From contig NZ_CP044543.1 in assembly GCF_008932115.1 (NCBI RefSeq), forward strand, positions 3,044,501 through 3,108,500: DNA of 64,000 bases, read 5' to 3'. The notes beneath the pieces were generated by a model, which did not search any database, was not told the DNA's origin, and worked only from the letters and a program-made list of their open reading frames with translations. Positions 59,423 to 64,000 of the stretch are shown piece after piece (positions within the stretch are counted from its first letter, which is position 1; every line of letters begins with the position of its first letter). Position numbers and translations under genes: made by a program. Source of the stretch: Bradyrhizobium betae. Its GTDB lineage: Bacteria > Pseudomonadota > Alphaproteobacteria > Rhizobiales > Xanthobacteraceae.

Positions 59423-60862
59423 ATGGCAAGCCTGACCATCCGCAAGCTCGACGAGGGCGTCAAAACCTATCTGCGCCTGCGCTCGGCCAGGAACCGCAGG
59501 TCGGTCGAGGAAGAAGTGCGGGTCATCCTCGGCGAGCTGATCGAGGGCCGCGAGGAGCCGCTGACGCCGTTCGCGCCGCCGCCGGCCCCATCCACGGCCC
59601 CCACGCCGCAGCGCATCGGCGCCGTCGCAGAGGCCAGCGTCACCCTGATCATTGGCGGCGGGATCGCGGCCTACAAATCGCTGGACCTGATCCGCCGGCT
59701 CAAGGAGCGCCGCATCGAGGTCCGCTGCGTGCTGACCAAGGCGGCGCAGCAATTCGTCACGCCGCTGGCGGTGAGCGCGCTCTCGCACGAGCGCGTCTAC
59801 ACCGATCTGTTCGACCCCCAGAGCGAGTTCGACGCCGGCCATATCCGGCTGGCGCGCGAGTGCGACTTGATCGTGGTGGCGCCAGCGACGGCCGACCTGA
59901 TGGCGAAGATGGCCAACGGCCATGCCGACGATCTCGCCAGCGCCATCCTGCTCGCCACCAACCGCAAGATCCTGCTGGCGCCGGCGATGAATCCGCTGAT
60001 GTGGAACAACGCGGCGACCCGCCGCAACGTTGGCTTGCTTCAGCGCGACGGCGTGGTGCTGATCGGCCCGAATTCCGGCGAGATGGCCGAGGCGGGCGAG
60101 GCCGGTGTCGGCCGCATGTCCGAGGCGATCGAGATCGCCACCGCCGCCGAGCGCCTGCTGCGGCCGCCGGTGCCGCGCCCGCTCGCCGGCAAGCGCGTGC
60201 TGATCACCGCAGGCCCCACGCACGAGCCGATCGATCCGGTGCGCTACATTGCCAACCGCTCCTCCGGCAAGCAGGGCTTTGCCATTGCCGCCGCCGCACA
60301 GGCCGCGGGCGCCGAGGTGATTTTGGTGAGCGGCCCGGTCGATCTCGCCGATCCCCGGGGCGTCACGGTGAAGCACGTCGAATCGGCGCGGCAGATGCTG
60401 GAGCAGGTGCAGGCCGCGCTTCCCGCCGACATCGCCATCTTCGCCGCCGCCGTTGCCGACTGGCGCGTCGCCAACGAAGGCGAGCAGAAGCTGAAGAAGA
60501 CCTCGGCCGGCATGCCGCCGCTCCAACTGGTCGAGAACCCCGACATCCTCGCCACGATCTCCAAGCTGACCGACAACCGTCCGCCGCTGGTGATCGGCTT
60601 TGCCGCCGAGACCGAGCACCTCATCGACAACGCCAAGTCCAAGCTGGCCCGCAAGGGCTGCGACTGGATCGTCGCCAACGACGTCTCGCCCGCAACAGGC
60701 GTGATGGGCGGCGACCGCAACACTGTTCATCTCATAAGTCGGAAGCACGGCGAGATTGCAGTTGATTCCTGGCCGGTGATGACCAAGGAACAGGTCGCCA
60801 TCGAACTGGTCGCGCATGTCGCCAAGAGCGTGACCGGAAAAGCCCCGGAGTCCGCATCTTGA
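59423..60862 (+). CDS. coaBC: CoaBC (phosphopantothenoylcysteine decarboxylase / phosphopantothenate-cysteine ligase) with N-terminal FitA-type ribbon-helix-helix domain
   Basis: 479 residues. Residues 1-45 ([40 protein letters not shown]) match the FitA/VapB-type antitoxin ribbon-helix-helix DNA-binding domain. A Pro-rich linker ([18 protein letters not shown]) leads to the CoaC flavoprotein: [19 protein letters not shown], catalytic His in [20 protein letters not shown], Asn in [13 protein letters not shown]. CoaB follows: [36 protein letters not shown]. It makes 4'-phosphopantetheine for CoA. The ATG at 59423 is set by GGAGGG 6 nt upstream. dut overlaps the stop. No PIN toxin gene is adjacent. 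Confidence 0.93.
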   Translation: MASLTIRKLDEGVKTYLRLRSARNRRSVEEEVRVILGELIEGREEPLTPFAPPPAPSTAPTPQRIGAVAEASVTLIIGGGIAAYKSLDLIRRLKERRIEVRCVLTKAAQQFVTPLAVSALSHERVYTDLFDPQSEFDAGHIRLARECDLIVVAPATADLMAKMANGHADDLASAILLATNRKILLAPAMNPLMWNNAATRRNVGLLQRDGVVLIGPNSGEMAEAGEAGVGRMSEAIEIATAAERLLRPPVPRPLAGKRVLITAGPTHEPIDPVRYIANRSSGKQGFAIAAAAQAAGAEVILVSGPVDLADPRGVTVKHVESARQMLEQVQAALPADIAIFAAAVADWRVANEGEQKLKKTSAGMPPLQLVENPDILATISKLTDNRPPLVIGFAAETEHLIDNAKSKLARKGCDWIVANDVSPATGVMGGDRNTVHLISRKHGEIAVDSWPVMTKEQVAIELVAHVAKSVTGKAPESAS

Positions 60863-61317
60863 GCACTGAGGTCACTGTCGAACTGCAGCAACTCGCCCAC
60901 GCCGAGGGCCTGCCGCTGCCGGCCTATCAGACCGCGGACGCCGCCGGCCTCGATTTGATGGCCGCGGTGCCGGACAGCGAACCGATGACGCTCGCCCCCG
61001 GCCAATACGCGCTGGTGCCGACGGGGCTCGCGATCGCGCTGCCGCCCGGGCACGAGGCGCAGGTGCGGCCGCGCTCCGGTCTTGCCGCCAAGCACGGCGT
61101 CACCGTGCTGAACTCACCGGGCACGATCGACGCGGACTACCGCGGCGAGATCAAGGTGATCCTGATCAACCACGGCGCGGGCCCCTTCGTGATCAAGCGC
61201 GGCGAGCGCATCGCGCAGATGGTGATCGCGCCCGTGCTGCAGGCCACGCTGGTTCCGGCCGCAACATTGTCCGCGACCGATCGCGGCGCCGGCGGTTTCG
61301 GCTCGACCGGCCGCTAA
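60859..61317 (+). CDS. dut: dUTP diphosphatase (dUTPase)
   Basis: 152 residues, TTG start at 60859 overlapping the coaBC stop (TTGA). The five dUTPase motifs are visible: [48 protein letters not shown] and the C-terminal [12 protein letters not shown]. It hydrolyses dUTP, keeping uracil out of DNA and supplying dUMP. coaBC-dut is a conserved neighbourhood. Confidence 0.95.
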   Translation: MSTEVTVELQQLAHAEGLPLPAYQTADAAGLDLMAAVPDSEPMTLAPGQYALVPTGLAIALPPGHEAQVRPRSGLAAKHGVTVLNSPGTIDADYRGEIKVILINHGAGPFVIKRGERIAQMVIAPVLQATLVPAATLSATDRGAGGFGSTGR

Positions 61318-61335
61318 CCCACGACAATCCCAGCC

Positions 61336-61492
61336 GAATCATCCCGAAGAACGACGTGGGCTGGAACAGCGTCGCCGGCATTTTTGGGGGGCGGCCTCGG
61401 CGTTCACGATCTGGACTCTTACCGGTGGAGTCACGGTGAGGGTATTGTCGTTTGATTCGCGCGCGCGACGGGGGTCGCCGCGCGTCAGATTC
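61336..61492. promoter_or_regulatory. Cluster of five GANTC (CcrM methylation) sites upstream of divL
   Basis: GAATC 61336-61340, GACTC 61414-61418, GAGTC 61428-61432, GATTC 61454-61458 and GATTC 61488-61492, all in the 194-bp dut-divL spacer. CcrM methylates GANTC in alphaproteobacteria and several cell-cycle promoters depend on it. Confidence 0.6.
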
Positions 61493-61511
61493 GTGCGGTC
61501 TTGGGGCAACT

Positions 61512-64000
61512 ATGTCAGGCGTGATCGTGTCGATGCGTCGGACGCTGCTGTCGTGCACATCGCTCGTGCGCAACGGCATGATTGGAAGCGCTCTCGCGGC
61601 GCTGCTGCCGGCTGCGCCGGCTGAGGCTGCCGACCTCGTCGATACACTCTCGGTATTGCTGGACTTCAACCGGCAGGAACTCGCGGTGCTGACCACCGCG
61701 CTGGCCCTGCTCGGTTTCTCGGTCGTGGCCGCCATCCTGCTGATGCGCACGCGCGTGCGCACGGTGAAGAACGAGGCGCGGCTGCGCGCGCGGATCGGGG
61801 AACTGCAGCTCCAGGCCGATCGCTTCGGCGCACTGCTGTTCGCCGAGCCGCAGGTCCTGATCTCGTGGCCGGCCGGCGACAACCGCGCGCAGATTTCCGG
61901 CGACATCTCCATGGTGCTGCCGCGCGATTCCTCGCCGCAGCGCGTGCTCGCGTTCGGAACCTGGCTGCCGCCGGAACCGGCGCTCCAGATGGACCACGCG
62001 GTCGATGCGCTGCGCGATCGCGGCGACGGATTCCAGATCACGCTGACGACGGCGCATGGTCACACGCTGGAGGCCATCGGCCGCGCCATCGGCGGCCAGG
62101 CCATTGTCAGGATTCGCGAACTCTCGGGCCTGCGCCGCGAACTGGCCGAAACCAATCTGCGCTACAAGGCGCTCTCCGACGAGACCGAGATGCTGCGCGG
62201 CTTCGCCGCCGCCGCGCCATGGCCGATCTGGGGCAAGGCCGAGAACGGCGCGCTCACTTTCGCCAATCCGGCCTATGTCCGCGCAACGGAGGCGACCAGC
62301 GTCGGGGACGCCCAGGAGCGCAAGCTCGAGCTGCTCGACAGTGCCGACCGCACCGCCATGGACCGCGGCCTGAAAGAGGCCGCCAGCTTCACCTCCCGGC
62401 TGCCCATCGTGATCGGCGGCGAGCGGCGTATCTACGACGTCCGCGCGGTCAATGTCGGCAGCAGCAGTGTTGGCGTCGCGATCGACGCCAGCGAGGCGGA
62501 TGCGCTGAGCTCGGCCCTGGTGCGGATGGCGGAGGCGCATCGCCGCACGCTCGACCAGCTCTCCTCGGGCGTCGCCGTGTTCGACGGCCAGCGCCGGCTC
62601 GCCTTCTACAACGATTCCTACCGGCGGCTGTGGGACCTCGACCGCACCTTCCTCGACGCCAATCCTGACGATTCCAGCGTGCTCGACCAGCTCCGCGCCG
62701 CACGGAAACTGCCGGAGCAGCCGGACTTCCGTGCCTGGAAGGCAAAATTGCACGAGGCCTATCGTGCCGTGGAGGCCGCCAAGGACACCTGGTACCTGCC
62801 CGACGGCCGCGCGCTCTCCGTCGTCACCACGCCGAATCCGGAAGGCGGCGTCACCTATCTGTTCGACGACGTCACCGAGAGCCTCGAGCTCGCCCGCCGC
62901 TTCGACGGCATGATCCGGGTCCAGCGCGAGACGCTCGACAGCCTCGCCGAGGGCGTCGCGGTGTTCGGCAGCAACGGCAAGGCCCAGCTGTTCAACCCGG
63001 CCTTCGTCCGGATGTGGAAGCTGTCCGCCGACGCCATGCGCGACGAGCCGCATATCCAGACCGTCGAAGGCTGGTGCCACCAGCTGTTCGACGACCCCGC
63101 GGTCTGGCGCCAGATCCGTGAGGCCGTCACCTCGATCGAGAGCCGCGCCGACATTCCCCTGAAACTGGAACGCAAGGACGGCAGCGTGCTCGACGGCATG
63201 ATCCGCCCGCTGCACGACGGCGCCACCATGCTGACGTTCCAGGACATCACTGACACCGAGAACGTCGAGCGTGCGCTGCGTGAGCGCAACGAGGCGCTGG
63301 AGGCCGCCGACCAGATGAAGGTGGATTTCGTCCACCACGTCTCCTACGAGCTGCGCTCGCCGCTCACCACCATCATCGGCTTCGCGCACTTCCTCAGCGA
63401 TCCCTCCACGGGGCCGCTGACGCCGAAGCAGGCCGAATATCTCGACTACGTCACCAAATCGACCAACGCGCTGCTGGCGCTGACCAACAACATCCTGGAC
63501 CTCGCCACCATCGACGCCGGCGCCATGAAGCTGGAACTCGGCCCGGTCGACGTCAGCAAGACCATCGAGCTGGCCGCCGAGGGCATCCAGGACCGGCTCG
63601 CCACCGACCGCATCCGTCTCAAGGTCGAGATCGCGCCCGATATCGGCAGCTTCATCGGCGATGAGAAGCGCGTGGTGCAGGTGCTCTATAACCTCCTCGC
63701 CAACGCCGTCGGGTTTTCTCCACAGGATTCCACCGTCGGCATCAGCGCGCGCCGCACCGAGGGCAGCGTGGTCTTCACCGTGACAGATTCCGGGCCTGGA
63801 ATACCTGCCGACATGAAGGACAAGGTGTTCAACTGGTTCGAAAGCCGCTCGCAGGGGTCGCGTCACCGCGGCGCCGGGCTTGGCCTGTCGCTGGTGCGTT
63901 CCTTCGTCGAGCTGCATGGCGGCAAGGTGCGGGTGGATTCGATCGTCGGCCGGGGCACGCTCGTGATCTGCGATTTCCCGACCGACCAGGCGGCGCATCG
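61512..64000 (+). CDS. divL: DivL-type cell-cycle kinase with Tyr in place of the phospho-acceptor His (3' end beyond window)
   Basis: 829 codons to the window edge, no stop yet. An N-terminal hydrophobic segment and a second one (LAVLTTALALLGFSVVAAIL) anchor it in the membrane; several PAS-like modules follow (LSSGVAVFDGQRRLAFYNDS, LAEGVAVFGSNGKAQLFNPA). The HisKA motif reads FVHHVSYELRSPLTTIIGF: Tyr612 (codon 63345-63347) stands where sensor kinases have His (SHELRTPL). This is the mark of DivL, which in Caulobacter controls CckA and so CtrA. The ATPase motifs NLLANAVGFSP, DSGPGIP and GAGLGLSLVRSF are kept. ATG 61512; a later ATG at 61533 is possible. Confidence 0.9.
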   Translation, partial: MSGVIVSMRRTLLSCTSLVRNGMIGSALAALLPAAPAEAADLVDTLSVLLDFNRQELAVLTTALALLGFSVVAAILLMRTRVRTVKNEARLRARIGELQLQADRFGALLFAEPQVLISWPAGDNRAQISGDISMVLPRDSSPQRVLAFGTWLPPEPALQMDHAVDALRDRGDGFQITLTTAHGHTLEAIGRAIGGQAIVRIRELSGLRRELAETNLRYKALSDETEMLRGFAAAAPWPIWGKAENGALTFANPAYVRATEATSVGDAQERKLELLDSADRTAMDRGLKEAASFTSRLPIVIGGERRIYDVRAVNVGSSSVGVAIDASEADALSSALVRMAEAHRRTLDQLSSGVAVFDGQRRLAFYNDSYRRLWDLDRTFLDANPDDSSVLDQLRAARKLPEQPDFRAWKAKLHEAYRAVEAAKDTWYLPDGRALSVVTTPNPEGGVTYLFDDVTESLELARRFDGMIRVQRETLDSLAEGVAVFGSNGKAQLFNPAFVRMWKLSADAMRDEPHIQTVEGWCHQLFDDPAVWRQIREAVTSIESRADIPLKLERKDGSVLDGMIRPLHDGATMLTFQDITDTENVERALRERNEALEAADQMKVDFVHHVSYELRSPLTTIIGFAHFLSDPSTGPLTPKQAEYLDYVTKSTNALLALTNNILDLATIDAGAMKLELGPVDVSKTIELAAEGIQDRLATDRIRLKVEIAPDIGSFIGDEKRVVQVLYNLLANAVGFSPQDSTVGISARRTEGSVVFTVTDSGPGIPADMKDKVFNWFESRSQGSRHRGAGLGLSLVRSFVELHGGKVRVDSIVGRGTLVICDFPTDQAAH

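Noticed and set aside
59423..59560. A toxin-antitoxin locus at the start of coaBC
   Set aside because: The antitoxin-like domain is in frame with CoaBC and no PIN-domain toxin is encoded nearby, so it is treated as a fused DNA-binding domain.
61515..63998. Minus-strand reading frame of over 800 codons opposite divL
   Set aside because: The plus strand carries a coherent PAS-kinase protein with recognisable motifs; the antisense frame has none.

Overview
The window is high-GC alphaproteobacterial chromosome, almost certainly Bradyrhizobium or a very close relative. The evidence is an Irr protein with its heme regulatory motif at Cys29, the fabI-fabB-fabA/irr cluster, CoaBC, UbiE/UbiB and DivL orthologues, and several families of palindromic intergenic repeats. 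No rRNA, tRNA, CRISPR array or prophage was seen. Most of the sequence is core housekeeping genome. The accessory signal is two copies of one IS110-type element plus the repeats.

Layout. 1-2474: a CHASE3 sensor histidine kinase translationally coupled to a periplasmic sugar-binding protein cut by the window edge. 2702-11458: succinate-semialdehyde dehydrogenase, a beta-lactamase-fold serine hydrolase, adenosine-kinase-like PfkB kinase, murJ, trpS, a universal stress protein and an Nfu-type Fe-S scaffold. 11577-13262: a soluble chemoreceptor with three tandem PAS modules of exactly 366 bp. 13511-22535: a long operon-like run (small leader ORF, tsaB, rimI, Fur/Mur, HAD phosphatase, miaB, phoH, ybeY, corC-like, lnt, XRE regulator). 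22650-25563: M20 peptidase, trmB and a DUF2336 protein on the opposite strand. 25923-36307: the transcription/translation operon rimP-nusA-ylxR-infB-rbfA-truB-rpsO-pnp, with a probable attenuator before rimP, a terminator after rpsO and a large hairpin in the pnp leader.

36460-37916 is an intact IS110/IS1111-type element inserted in a REP-like palindrome. It is followed by the divergent katG/oxyR pair, a GNAT acetyltransferase with a glutathione S-transferase remnant, fabI-fabB-fabA and divergent irr. 45447-54781 holds an SH3 protein, a D-2-hydroxyacid dehydrogenase, a LysR regulator next to an aldo/keto reductase, a MoeB/ThiF-type adenylyltransferase, a protease-like protein lacking its catalytic His, gamma-glutamyltransferase and an orphan ParA. 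55029-56059 is a second IS copy with an in-frame 426-bp deletion in its transposase, 11 bp from the mutM stop. 56071-64000: mutM divergent from ubiE-ubiB-coaBC-dut, then divL running off the window.

Points that deserve a second look: (i) CoaBC carries an N-terminal FitA-type ribbon-helix-helix DNA-binding domain, and three adjacent palindromes lie just upstream of it, suggesting a self-regulating CoA enzyme; (ii) divL (Tyr in place of the phospho-acceptor His) is preceded by five GANTC sites in about 160 bp; (iii) both IS copies sit at the same CT core of a REP-like site, and the non-coding end of the element holds an 8-nt match to that site, as expected of a bridge/seekRNA guide; (iv) an identical 13-bp ICE-like palindrome lies in the katG/oxyR and fabA/irr intergenic regions; (v) a 23-codon leader ORF with a strong Shine-Dalgarno sequence overlaps the tsaB start.
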